Positions 16,727-24,036 of a stretch of 64,000 bases of DNA are shown here, piece after piece. The position numbers and the translations under genes are program-made. The notes beneath the pieces are model-generated. The model ran no database searches. It was not told the DNA's origin and saw nothing but the letters and a program-made list of their open reading frames with translations. Origin of the DNA: Fulvitalea axinellae (GTDB lineage Bacteria; Bacteroidota; Bacteroidia; Cytophagales; Cyclobacteriaceae); NCBI RefSeq assembly GCF_036492835.1, contig NZ_AP025314.1, forward strand, positions 1,922,001-1,986,000. The letters are read 5' to 3'. The stretch's first letter is position 1. Each line of letters starts with the position of its first letter.

Positions 16727-16880
16727 TTAAGCGTTGTGGTCAATTCTCTTAAGCAAAACACTTGATTCTCTTAACCACTTCGGTCAATTGTCTTAAGAGA
16801 AATTGGTAAAACACTTAAGAGAATCGGGTGAAACAGTTAAGAGAATTGACTCAAACCCTTAAGAGATTTGGGTGAAGTGA
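16727..16880. repeat. Seven-unit array of 22-bp repeats with inverted symmetry
   Basis: TTAA occurs at 16727, 16749, 16771, 16793, 16815, 16837 and 16859, exactly 22 bp apart each time. In the left units the conserved arm precedes the TTAA (ATTCTCTTAA). In the right units it follows (TTAAGAGAAT). The array is therefore a large inverted repeat centred on the TTAA at 16793-16796, where both arms are present. The rest of each unit is degenerate. Confidence 0.85.
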
Positions 16881-16902
16881 AAAACGACTTCTTTTAATGC
16901 AA

Positions 16903-16934
16903 AAAGCCTCCCGATAATCCTATCGGGAGGCTTT
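16903..16934. terminator. Strong bidirectional terminator
   Basis: A perfect 14-bp stem AAAGCCTCCCGATA / TATCGGGAGGCTTT has a 4-nt loop and an adjoining A5/T5 tract, best for the minus-strand pyruvate kinase operon. Confidence 0.85.
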
Positions 16935-17095
16935 GCTGAAGTCTTCTTTTCCTTATTGAATATAGGGTCTTTTTCCCTGTAATAAAATGGCCTGTAAGTA
17001 CGTGGCCTGAGTAGGGAAAAAGGAGAGTGCAGAAAATGTCCTTTTTAGTATAAAACGAAAACCAAGTCGCTGATAGATTCGCTCGGCTGGATCGC

Positions 17096-19030
17096 TTACT
17101 TCTTCTGCTTTTTCTTTTTGTCCTTCTTTGAATGGAACTTTTCCATATCCAATCCCGGAAGCATAGGCGCCATCTTCTGACGGTGCTGTTGCATGCTTGC
17201 GATGATATTGTCCAAAGCGGAAATAGCGTCGATAATAAACGGCCCTTTGTTAAGCATCACGCACTCGGCGCGCTGGCCTAGGGCCACGTCACTGATCTCG
17301 GCTCTTGACGGACGGCCCTTTTTGGCCAAGCCTTCCAATACCTGCGTAGCCCAAACGATAGGCACGTGGGCGGCGCTGCAAATCCTAAGAATCTCTTCCT
17401 GAGTTTCGGCCAGATTGTTCCACCCGCATTCCACGGCCAAATCGCCGCGGGCAAGCATAACGCCTATGGCTTTTCGGCCCATGGCCTGTAGCAGTATGCT
17501 CGGAAGGTTTTTAAAGCCTTTCCGGGTTTCGATTTTCAGAATTACACCCAAGTCGTCCGTCTGCGGAGCGTCGAGTTCCTTCTTGATGATTTCCAGCTCG
17601 TTTTCTAGGTCCTGAACATCTTCCGGACGGTTGACGAAAGAGAAATTGACGATATCTGCGTGTTGGACCACGAAGCGCAAGTCTTCTTTGTCCTTTTCAG
17701 TGAGGCCTTTGGTGCCTAAGTCACTCTCCGGGGCGTTGATGCCTTTGTCAGCTTTCAGCCTTGCGCCCCCGGGTTTGGTGTAGTCGATTTCGAGCGTTAA
17801 CTCTTCGTCGGTTTTATGGGTGATAATGCCCTCAATGCTTCCGTCGTCAAGCAATATTGGCTCGCCTATTTGCGTGTCAGTGTAAAGGTGTTCCACTTCG
17901 CAACTGATGCGAGCGGGGCTCAGAACCTGGCCTTTTTCATCCTTGACGGTATTTTCGGCGGGCGCGTTTCCTTTCTCTATTACCAGCGTATCGCCGATAT
18001 GCAGGTCTATCCAATTGTCGGTAGGGGGGAGTTCCCCTACTGTGATAGTTGCTTCCTGTTCGTCGGGTTCGGCATTTTTCTTCGCCAGAACAAGTCCGGA
18101 CCTGAGATAAGAGGTCTTTTTGGTTTCGGCCAAAATCCCTTCGGGAAAGACTTCCAGAATTCTGAAAGAGCGTTTCTTTTTGCGGGTGTCCTTAAATCGG
18201 AGAGTATCGTTGGAGGAGAAAGCGCTTGTTGCGAATTCCTCCGCGGGGATATGCGTAAGGTTGCCCAAGTTTTCCGGGCTGTTTTGGGAAGATATCCAGA
18301 CTTTCGCGCTTTCCCTTATGTTTCCGAAAGGGTCCTTTTTCGCACGAACTTTAAGCGCTCCCGGGCTTTGCGGCACGGGTCCCGTGCGGAATTTAGGACC
18401 GGCCAAGTCCATACACACTTTACAGGTTTTGCCCGTTTCCTTTTCCGCTTTGCGGAGATTGTCAATCATCTGTTTCCACTCCGCAGGCGTGTCGTGGGCG
18501 CAGTTGACTCTGGCCAGGTTCATACCCGCAAGTAGCATGTTCTTGACCAGTTCGTAGTCGTTGGCGGCGGTGAACGGCAAGGTGACCATGATCCGCACCG
18601 ATCTGGACTCCGGCTCTGGCCCCAATAGCGAGAGCGTATGGTGATCGAGCAAGAAACGACCTCTTCGAAAGCCTCTGGCCTCACGCGAGAGGATGGCCTT
18701 CGGGTCTTTGGAAAGCTTGTTTAGGTTATGGATAATGGCTTTAAGGCTGGCCTCGATATGGCCTTCGGCACGCCCTAGGCGGGAGACGCCGAGGTTGCCG
18801 AGTCTTTTCTGGATCTGCCTGATGTCTTGCTGTCGCAAGCCCAAGTATCTCAAAAAGTTTTTGGCGCTCTTCTCAAAGTCAGGATGTATATCTCCAAGGG
18901 CCTCGTTCTGGCTTTTCTGGAATTTCACCCCTGCGCTCCTAATCTCCTTGAGTTCTTTTATCAGGGAATGTATATCCGTTTCGCCGGCCAAGGGCCTCTC
19001 CATTTTACCAGAGTCTTTTTTCTTGCTCAT
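17096..19030 (-). CDS. Atypical pyruvate kinase with N-terminal extension
   Basis: A 644-aa enzyme of the pyruvate kinase superfamily. Residues 1-140 are a helical extension not found in standard PykF. The catalytic core starts near 145 (RIMVTLPFTAANDYELVKNM, ARVNCAHD, DLAGPKFRTG), with a B-domain-like insert at about 225-425. It continues with ILKIETRKGF (catalytic Lys), MLARGDLAVE and WATQVLEGLAKKGRPSRAEI. The allosteric C-terminal domain is missing; the protein ends in a Lys-rich tail. The residue matching rabbit-muscle Glu117 is Lys213, and the K+ ligands Ser and Thr are Ala178 and Leu209. In known enzymes Lys117 marks K+-independent activity. It is the last gene of a three-gene operon, 6 bp after a metallophosphatase. 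Confidence 0.85.
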   Translation of the reverse strand: MSKKKDSGKMERPLAGETDIHSLIKELKEIRSAGVKFQKSQNEALGDIHPDFEKSAKNFLRYLGLRQQDIRQIQKRLGNLGVSRLGRAEGHIEASLKAIIHNLNKLSKDPKAILSREARGFRRGRFLLDHHTLSLLGPEPESRSVRIMVTLPFTAANDYELVKNMLLAGMNLARVNCAHDTPAEWKQMIDNLRKAEKETGKTCKVCMDLAGPKFRTGPVPQSPGALKVRAKKDPFGNIRESAKVWISSQNSPENLGNLTHIPAEEFATSAFSSNDTLRFKDTRKKKRSFRILEVFPEGILAETKKTSYLRSGLVLAKKNAEPDEQEATITVGELPPTDNWIDLHIGDTLVIEKGNAPAENTVKDEKGQVLSPARISCEVEHLYTDTQIGEPILLDDGSIEGIITHKTDEELTLEIDYTKPGGARLKADKGINAPESDLGTKGLTEKDKEDLRFVVQHADIVNFSFVNRPEDVQDLENELEIIKKELDAPQTDDLGVILKIETRKGFKNLPSILLQAMGRKAIGVMLARGDLAVECGWNNLAETQEEILRICSAAHVPIVWATQVLEGLAKKGRPSRAEISDVALGQRAECVMLNKGPFIIDAISALDNIIASMQQHRQKMAPMLPGLDMEKFHSKKDKKKKQKK

Positions 19031-19036
19031 GGTGGT

Positions 19037-19711
19037 TTAAGTTAGGTCGATATTGGCTTGTTCGGTTAAAGTCAATGTGTCAAGGTCCAGGCAGATGAGT
19101 TGGCCCATTCCTTCTTGGGTGTCAGCGTACACGCACCCGTTGTCCAAAGGCATATTCCAGTCTTTATCGGCTATATGTTGCTTTATCGTGCTTAGCCGGG
19201 TAGGTACATGGCCGTGGACTACGGGTCGGTTGCCCGTCTTTTTAGGGTCTACGACAAATTCCCTTATCACGGTCATGGCGTCTTCGTTTTTGAAGATGTT
19301 TTTGGCCGTAAAATCAAAGCCTGCGTGCACCAGCAGAAAATCAGGAAGCTCGGCGTAGAGCGGGCATTGCCTGAAAAAATCCCGGAAACGGATCCGCTCC
19401 TTCTTTTTCAAATCGGGGAATATCTCTCCGAAAGAACGTCCGTTGACAAGTGTCTTTGCGGGATTTCCGTGCTCGAAAAAACTAAGGGCCTGCTGGTCGT
19501 GGTTACCGAGCAGGGCCGTTACGTTATCCGGAAAACGTTTCTTGAGGTCGTAAATGATTTCCAGAACCCGTTTTGAATCCGGGCCTTTGTTTACGTAATC
19601 GCCCAAAAGGAAAAGCCGGTCTTTATTCGGAGAATACCGGACTTTGTCCAATAAGGCTTCGAAGGTTTTCGGACAGCCGTGAATGTCTGAAATCGCCAGC
19701 CTTCTACTCAT
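19037..19711 (-). CDS. Calcineurin-like metallophosphoesterase (PPP-type serine/threonine phosphatase)
   Basis: A 224-aa cytoplasmic phosphatase of the bacterial PrpA/ApaH-like branch. The metal-binding motifs are all visible: SDIHGC (residues 8-13), LGDYVNKGPDS (about 37-47), LLGNHDQQAL (about 68-77), and later VHAGFD and VVHGHVPT. No signal peptide is present. It overlaps the upstream unknown gene by 4 bp (19708-19711) and ends 6 bp before the pyruvate kinase start, so all three are made together. The substrate may be a phosphoprotein or a nucleotide such as Ap4A; the context does not decide. Confidence 0.88.
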   Translation of the reverse strand: MSRRLAISDIHGCPKTFEALLDKVRYSPNKDRLFLLGDYVNKGPDSKRVLEIIYDLKKRFPDNVTALLGNHDQQALSFFEHGNPAKTLVNGRSFGEIFPDLKKKERIRFRDFFRQCPLYAELPDFLLVHAGFDFTAKNIFKNEDAMTVIREFVVDPKKTGNRPVVHGHVPTRLSTIKQHIADKDWNMPLDNGCVYADTQEGMGQLICLDLDTLTLTEQANIDLT

Positions 19712-20493
19712 AGCGATTTAAGCAGTTCGTCAATGGTCTTCAGCGCGTCCACTTTTTTTGATGGGTTCTTTGCGCTCTTCCCGAATTCGAACCAAAGCCC
19801 TTCGCCCGTATCGATGAACTTGCCCTTTTTGGTGGGAGCGGAGGTCTTCGCCAAGGTATAGTCAAAGTCCGGGATGTAGATGTACTTGAGTATATTCTTG
19901 ATTTTGCTCCAGGACAAGGACTTGTTTTCTACGTTTTTCCCGATTTTCTTCTCCACCTGCATCGTCCTTTCGGAGAATTTAAGAGAAAGGCTTATCTCGA
20001 CGGGCTGTTGACCCGGGACGTTATCCACATACCTGATGGTAAGCGGCGCTTCCTTGCCGCTAAGTTCGAAAACGGCCTGCATCATCTCCTGAATGAAGAC
20101 TTCCCACATTTCCTTGTTGGCGGGCACGCCGTCGAAGGCTTTGCTGTTTTTGTCCATCAACGAGATGTTGATGGCGGTGTCTTCGGCCGCTTTTCGTTGC
20201 TTCTCGTTTCCCCAGTTGGTCTTTTGAAGATTCTCTTTGATGGCTTCTTTCCAAATTTTCGGAAGACTGCCTTTCCAGTGGTAATCGTCGTTTAGCGAAA
20301 AGCCTTCACCAAGTATTTCGGCTTCTGTGATTTCGTCTCTGTCAAGATATTTGAGATCGAAATCCACGAGCATATTTTTGTTGTAATCGATCAAGATTTG
20401 GAACGTATAGCAATACGGTGGCGGAATGTCGCCGGTATAGAATTCGAATTTCGCTATGCTAAGGTTGTCCGTGTCCACTTGATTAAATCCCAT
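19708..20493 (-). CDS. Protein of unknown function, first gene of the phosphatase-pyruvate kinase operon
   Basis: I do not recognise this 261-aa protein. It has no signal peptide or transmembrane segment. It is rich in charged residues and aromatic positions, with stretches such as FQILIDYNKNMLVDFDLKYL at about 32-51 and WKEAIKENLQKTNWG, and a Lys-rich middle. The C-terminus (IDTGEGLWFEFGKSAKN) looks folded rather than disordered. It overlaps the metallophosphatase by 4 bp, which implies translational coupling. A plausible but unproven idea is a cytoplasmic partner or substrate of the phosphatase. Confidence 0.75.
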   Translation of the reverse strand: MGFNQVDTDNLSIAKFEFYTGDIPPPYCYTFQILIDYNKNMLVDFDLKYLDRDEITEAEILGEGFSLNDDYHWKGSLPKIWKEAIKENLQKTNWGNEKQRKAAEDTAINISLMDKNSKAFDGVPANKEMWEVFIQEMMQAVFELSGKEAPLTIRYVDNVPGQQPVEISLSLKFSERTMQVEKKIGKNVENKSLSWSKIKNILKYIYIPDFDYTLAKTSAPTKKGKFIDTGEGLWFEFGKSAKNPSKKVDALKTIDELLKSL

Positions 20494-20678
20494 AAATGAA
20501 ATAGTTTGGCCCTTCCGGGCAATTATCCATCCCGAATTGTCTGTTTTCAGGATGCTGAAGCATTTGTTTCCGCTGGCTATAAGCGTGAATTCTGATGCAA
20601 TATCCGCCTTTTTTTAATTCGACGAGCACAGTTGGTGTAAGATTTTTGTTAAGTGTAAATGTTAATCCCTCAGGTAAT

Positions 20679-21080
20679 ATGAAAGTGTTAGAAAATGTTT
20701 TTCAGACGGTGCGATTCAACAAAAAAGAATCGTTGATGAAGGTCTGCTGGCTGGAATGGCCACAATGCGACGTGGCTCTCAGGGCCGAATTGATAAGGCG
20801 TTCGGACGTAATACGTGAAAATTCGCCGGAGTTAATGCTTGTGGAATGCAGGGGCGGAAAGTATCGGTGGGCTGAGCTTACCAGAAAATGGAACGCCCGG
20901 GATAATTGGCCGAGATGGGAAAAAGCGGGAATGCGGAAGCTGGCTTTCGTAAAGCGCCCGGACGGTTACGGTGACAAGGAATTTGATGTGGCGTATCGCG
21001 GGCGGTTGGAGTTTTCGGTGTTCGAAAACCAAGAAGACGCGCTTTCGTGGTTGCGCGAAGGCGCGTCTTCGGAAGGTTAG
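20679..21080 (+). CDS. Small conserved-type protein, possibly STAS/SpoIIAA-like
   Basis: A 133-aa cytoplasmic protein from ATG 20679; an in-frame ATG at 20595 would add a poorly composed 28-residue leader and is not preferred. The pattern (CWLEWPQCDVALRAELIRRS, ELMLVECRGGKYRW, LAFVKRPDGYGDKEF, FENQEDALSWLRE at the end) is like Bacteroidota proteins related to the SpoIIAA/STAS fold, which end in the same ALxWL helix. That relation is a shape impression only. Its stop overlaps the stop of the convergent FGGY kinase gene by 4 bp. Function unknown. Confidence 0.65.
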   Translation: MKVLENVFQTVRFNKKESLMKVCWLEWPQCDVALRAELIRRSDVIRENSPELMLVECRGGKYRWAELTRKWNARDNWPRWEKAGMRKLAFVKRPDGYGDKEFDVAYRGRLEFSVFENQEDALSWLREGASSEG

Positions 21081-22498
21081 AACGGGGATTTGTATCCCGA
21101 AATGTCAATGTCAAGCGGTTCGACTTCCGTGAAGTTAAGCAGGTTGTCGATTTCGGTCTGCTTGTTCCACTGGTTATGGAGAAGCAAGGCCGCGCCAAGC
21201 ACTGCTGACCACTTAATGTTATTCTTGAAAAGCTGGATGTCGGGAATGATGGACGCCAAGGTTTTCGTGTATTTCTCGTTAAGGCTGAATCCGCCGGCCA
21301 TAAAGACTTTGTCCATGCCTTTTGGCCCGAAGCTGAGTTCCAAAGAAACCTTTTGCATATAGGCCAAATCAAGCAAAAGCTGGTGGTAAGCCTCTTCGAA
21401 GTCCGAGAAAAGACTCAAGTCGACGGTCTTTTCATAGGCGGAAGGAAATGGGCCGGTTCCCACAAAATTCTTCGGGTAGAATGCCCTGTTGGGATTCGGG
21501 AATTGAGCCAGACGTTCCAGCGTTTTCTCGTTCAGGTCGAATTCGAAAGCGTAGCTTGGGTCTTTGCCGAAGTGTTGTGCTATTTGCTTTGTTTGGTAAT
21601 CGTGTTCTCTTCCAAGGAAAATCCTTGCCGTTCGGATCGCTTTTCCGCTACTGTCCAAAGCCTTGAATACGTCTTGCGAAAGTTCGTCTTCGGTGATTTC
21701 GCTCTCGTCGAACGGGTTCATGGCAATGCTCCAGCAACCCGAAGTTAGGGCTACGTAAGTCCTTTCGTTGCTGATTTGGTAAGGATAAAGCGACGCCAAA
21801 CTGTCTTGTATCCCGATACCGCATTTGAGTTCGCGGTTTTTGATGCGAACCTTCTCGCTGGCTGTGGCGCTGATTACCGGCGGAAATTTATTGTAAAGCT
21901 TTTCTTTGTAAACCCAGTCGTGGCTACGGTCTTTGCTGAAATCCCAAATCATGGAATGAAGACCGAGGCTGGTCAGCTCTGAGAAGTTTTTGCCAGAAAT
22001 AAACGCACTGAGATATTGGGGCAAGTACAGCGAAGAGTGCACTTTTTTGAACACTTCGGGCTTTTCGTTTCTAAGCCAGAACAGTTGCATTCCCGAGTTC
22101 AGCATGTTGAGGTCTCCGGTTGCGGTTTCCTTTAGGAATTTTTCCTTCGGGCCGTACTTTTCGAAGAATTCGTCTTTGATATGCTGGGGTAACGGCTTCC
22201 AATAGTTGTAAATCGGAGCCACTGGTTTGCCCGATTTGTTTACGTGCACCAGTCCGGCGCCGTAAGCCGAGAAGTTAATCGCCCTTATAGTATAGTCCCT
22301 GCTTTTGAGCCAATCATGGAGCGTTTTGCGCATCCATTTCGTTATTTCTTCCAGGTCTTCGCACAGGAACCCGTCTTCGTCTTCGATTTCCGAAAATTGC
22401 CGGATTTCCTCATGCACTATTTCGTAATTCCTGTTAAGCAGACAGAACTTTTTGTTGGTTCGTCCAATGTCGAAAATCGCGATCACGGAAGGGCCCAT
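21077..22498 (-). CDS. FGGY-family carbohydrate kinase
   Basis: A 473-aa sugar kinase of the FGGY family. The N-terminal ATPase fold has FDIGRTNKKFCLL (phosphate 1 loop), and the segment NFSAYGAGLVHV with the sugar site follows. The C-terminal half has LTSGCWSIAMNPFD (phosphate 2), MDKVFMAGGFSLNEKYTKTL (adenosine motif) and AVLGAALLL. The closest characterised types by memory are L-fuculokinase and rhamnulokinase, but no isomerase or aldolase lies beside it, so the sugar is open. It is a single gene with an unusually long leader of about 200 nt and its own promoter. Confidence 0.85.
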   Translation of the reverse strand: MGPSVIAIFDIGRTNKKFCLLNRNYEIVHEEIRQFSEIEDEDGFLCEDLEEITKWMRKTLHDWLKSRDYTIRAINFSAYGAGLVHVNKSGKPVAPIYNYWKPLPQHIKDEFFEKYGPKEKFLKETATGDLNMLNSGMQLFWLRNEKPEVFKKVHSSLYLPQYLSAFISGKNFSELTSLGLHSMIWDFSKDRSHDWVYKEKLYNKFPPVISATASEKVRIKNRELKCGIGIQDSLASLYPYQISNERTYVALTSGCWSIAMNPFDESEITEDELSQDVFKALDSSGKAIRTARIFLGREHDYQTKQIAQHFGKDPSYAFEFDLNEKTLERLAQFPNPNRAFYPKNFVGTGPFPSAYEKTVDLSLFSDFEEAYHQLLLDLAYMQKVSLELSFGPKGMDKVFMAGGFSLNEKYTKTLASIIPDIQLFKNNIKWSAVLGAALLLHNQWNKQTEIDNLLNFTEVEPLDIDISGYKSPF

Positions 22499-22700
22499 AA
22501 GCTGAATGTTGTGTGATACTATGGCTCCTGCGTTTGAGGACGCAGGTGGTCGTTAACTTTAATGCGAACGGCTAAACATGCCAAAACGTATGTTTTGAGA
22601 AGCCGAATTGTTGCCCGCCCGGAGGTCTAACCCGAAACAAAGGGTTTGTGGGTAAATCGGACTGTCCGGAAGGGAAGGATCGGGCTTTGTGTGCCGGTCT
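22499..22700 (-). other. Long structured leader of the FGGY kinase gene
   Basis: About 200 nt separate the predicted promoter from the ATG at 22498. The leader contains a 7-bp hairpin CCTGCGT/ACGCAGG (22527-22533 and 22540-22546) close to the start codon, and a second small hairpin AACCC/GGGTT near 22630-22650. It matches no riboswitch class that I recognise. Confidence 0.4.
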
Positions 22701-22706
22701 TAATAA

Positions 22707-22714
22707 CAAAGATA
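22707..22714 (-). promoter_or_regulatory. -7 element for the FGGY kinase gene
   Basis: On the minus strand TATCTTTG (22714-22707) matches TAnnTTTG. No clear TTG lies upstream. The start would be near 22700. Confidence 0.45.
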
Positions 22715-23048
22715 AAATTTTCGGCATAGAAAACGGCCGAAAAACCTCCGTAATTGTCTTGTTAGCCTGTCTGTAGGACTTTATGGTTGATTATTAATCG
22801 ATTGTAGAAAGAAAAAAATCGATTTATCACACAGGTTTGTGTATAGTGTGATTTTTTTTGGTTTATCATAGTTTGGGCTGGGTTCAAACGGTTGCCGGTT
22901 GTTTTTTATATGAACATTTGAGTTGAGATTTACGTTTATGACCGTACGGTGTAGCTGAAGAATGATACGGGCCGTGCCGGTTTGCTGGTTTTTCGCAAGG
23001 CGGAATATTTCGGAGTTAGAAGTCATCAATCAAAGGATTGTCTTGATT
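22715..23048. other. AT-rich intergenic region
   Basis: This lies between the divergent kinase and lipoprotein genes. The stretch 22780-22870 is AT-rich with runs of T and A and the partial inverted repeat ATCACACAGGTTTGTGTATAG. No gene or clear consensus promoter for the downstream lipoprotein was found. Confidence 0.5.
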
Positions 23049-23357
23049 ATGTGCAAAAGGAACATCGTTAGGGCGTTTAGCTTATTCGTTGTGTTGGCGC
23101 TGGGTTTCGCCGCTTGCGGACCTTCGGCCAGAACACGTGGCGAATGGACGGCAAAGCAGAAGAAGCAATGGCTGGATACTTGTTTGGTTTTGACAGGGAA
23201 ATATCAAAAGCTGGACTCGGCGAGCGTGAAGAAAAAGCAGGAGTTTTGCGCCTGCATGCTTGAAGTGACGGTAAGGGACTATTCCCCAAAACAGGCCTTT
23301 GCGCAGAGCGAGGAGGAGGTGATAAGGCGTTTTGCAATTTGTGATTTCAAAAAATGA
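23049..23357 (+). CDS. Small lipoprotein with conserved-looking cysteines
   Basis: A 102-aa predicted lipoprotein from ATG 23049 (the open frame continues upstream, but only this start gives the signal peptide MCKRNIVRAFSLFVVLALGF with lipobox AACG, Cys at residue 23). The mature part is about 80 aa, Lys-rich and helical, with Cys in WLDTCLV, EFCACML and FAICDF. These could form disulfides or bind a metal in the periplasm. No family is recognised. It stands alone, 130 bp before ndk. Confidence 0.65.
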   Translation: MCKRNIVRAFSLFVVLALGFAACGPSARTRGEWTAKQKKQWLDTCLVLTGKYQKLDSASVKKKQEFCACMLEVTVRDYSPKQAFAQSEEEVIRRFAICDFKK

Positions 23358-23418
23358 CCGAAAACGATACCGATTTTTCAGATGTTTAGTCTGGATAGCT
23401 CTTTTTAAGGCTTCCGGA

Positions 23419-23451
23419 TTGCTGTTTTATTAGGGTAGATGTATATATTTG
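23419..23451 (+). promoter_or_regulatory. Promoter of ndk
   Basis: TTG (23419-23421), 22 bp, then TATATTTG (23444-23451). This fits the Bacteroidota consensus and gives a start near 23458, about 45 nt before the ATG at 23504. Confidence 0.65.
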
Positions 23452-23503
23452 CCCTAACCTAAAACAAAACCACATTTTATCTACCTAAGTGAAAAATACT
23501 GCT

Positions 23504-23974
23504 ATGAAAGGGAACTACACCTTCACCATCATCAAACCTTGCGCCGTTCAGAGTGGCCACATCGGTGCAATCTTGGGCGATATCGCTGACGCCGGGTTTA
23601 GAGTAGCGGCCCTGAAATTTGTTAGGCTGAATAAGAAAGAGGCCCAGGAATTCTACAAAATCCACGAGGAGCGTCCGTTTTACGGCGAATTGGTAGATTT
23701 CATGACTTCGGGACCTATCGTAGTTGCCGTACTTGAGAAAGAAGGAGCCGTTGAAGGTTTCCGCTCGTTGATCGGAAGCACAAACCCGAAAGAGGCTGCG
23801 CCGGACACTATTCGCGCAAAATACGCTGAGTCTATCGGCCGTAATGCTATCCACGGTTCGGACAGTGATGACAATGCGAAAATCGAAGCTTCGTTCTTCT
23901 TCTCACGCAATGAGATCTTTAACAGCGAAGGTGGATTCGTGGAAAACCTGAACGCAGCCCAAGTGGCGTCGTAA
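23504..23974 (+). CDS. ndk: Nucleoside diphosphate kinase
   Basis: A cytoplasmic enzyme that equalises NTP and NDP pools through a phosphohistidine. The protein from ATG 23504 ([15 protein letters not shown]) is 156 aa; a GTG five codons earlier is also in frame but less likely. The core motifs are present: TIIKP near the start, [34 protein letters not shown], and the catalytic His in RNAIHGSDS. The C-terminal extension [14 protein letters not shown] is slightly longer than minimal Ndk, as in other Bacteroidota. It has its own promoter and terminator. Confidence 0.95.
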   Translation: MKGNYTFTIIKPCAVQSGHIGAILGDIADAGFRVAALKFVRLNKKEAQEFYKIHEERPFYGELVDFMTSGPIVVAVLEKEGAVEGFRSLIGSTNPKEAAPDTIRAKYAESIGRNAIHGSDSDDNAKIEASFFFSRNEIFNSEGGFVENLNAAQVAS

Positions 23975-24008
23975 TCAGCCCTTTAAAACTGAGAAAAAGA
24001 TATTTAAG

Positions 24009-24031
24009 CCGTCCGTTTGGACGGTTTTTTT
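24009..24031 (+). terminator. Intrinsic terminator of ndk
   Basis: CCGTCC GTTT GGACGG (24009-24024) is followed by seven T. Confidence 0.9.
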
Positions 24032-24036
24032 GTGTT

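Larger units (their letters stand above)
16560..17095. other. Intergenic region between convergent operons
   Basis: This 536-bp stretch has no credible gene. It holds a small hairpin (TCCGGC/GCCGGA, 16567-16583), the GH92 terminator, a 22-bp-period inverted array and a second strong bidirectional terminator. The segment 16935-17095 shows nothing recognisable. Confidence 0.8.

Noticed and set aside
16727..16880. CRISPR array
   Set aside because: Units are 22 bp with no constant repeat and variable spacer division, the units invert at the centre, and no cas gene is in the window.
17816..18535. A 239-aa plus-strand frame opposite the pyruvate kinase gene
   Set aside because: It is antisense to the conserved barrel of pyruvate kinase, so the minus-strand gene explains the openness.
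22781..23029. An 82-aa minus-strand frame in the AT-rich gap
   Set aside because: Composition is that of AT-rich intergenic DNA (Asn/Lys/Ile-rich, no start context), and it overlaps the upstream region of the lipoprotein gene.
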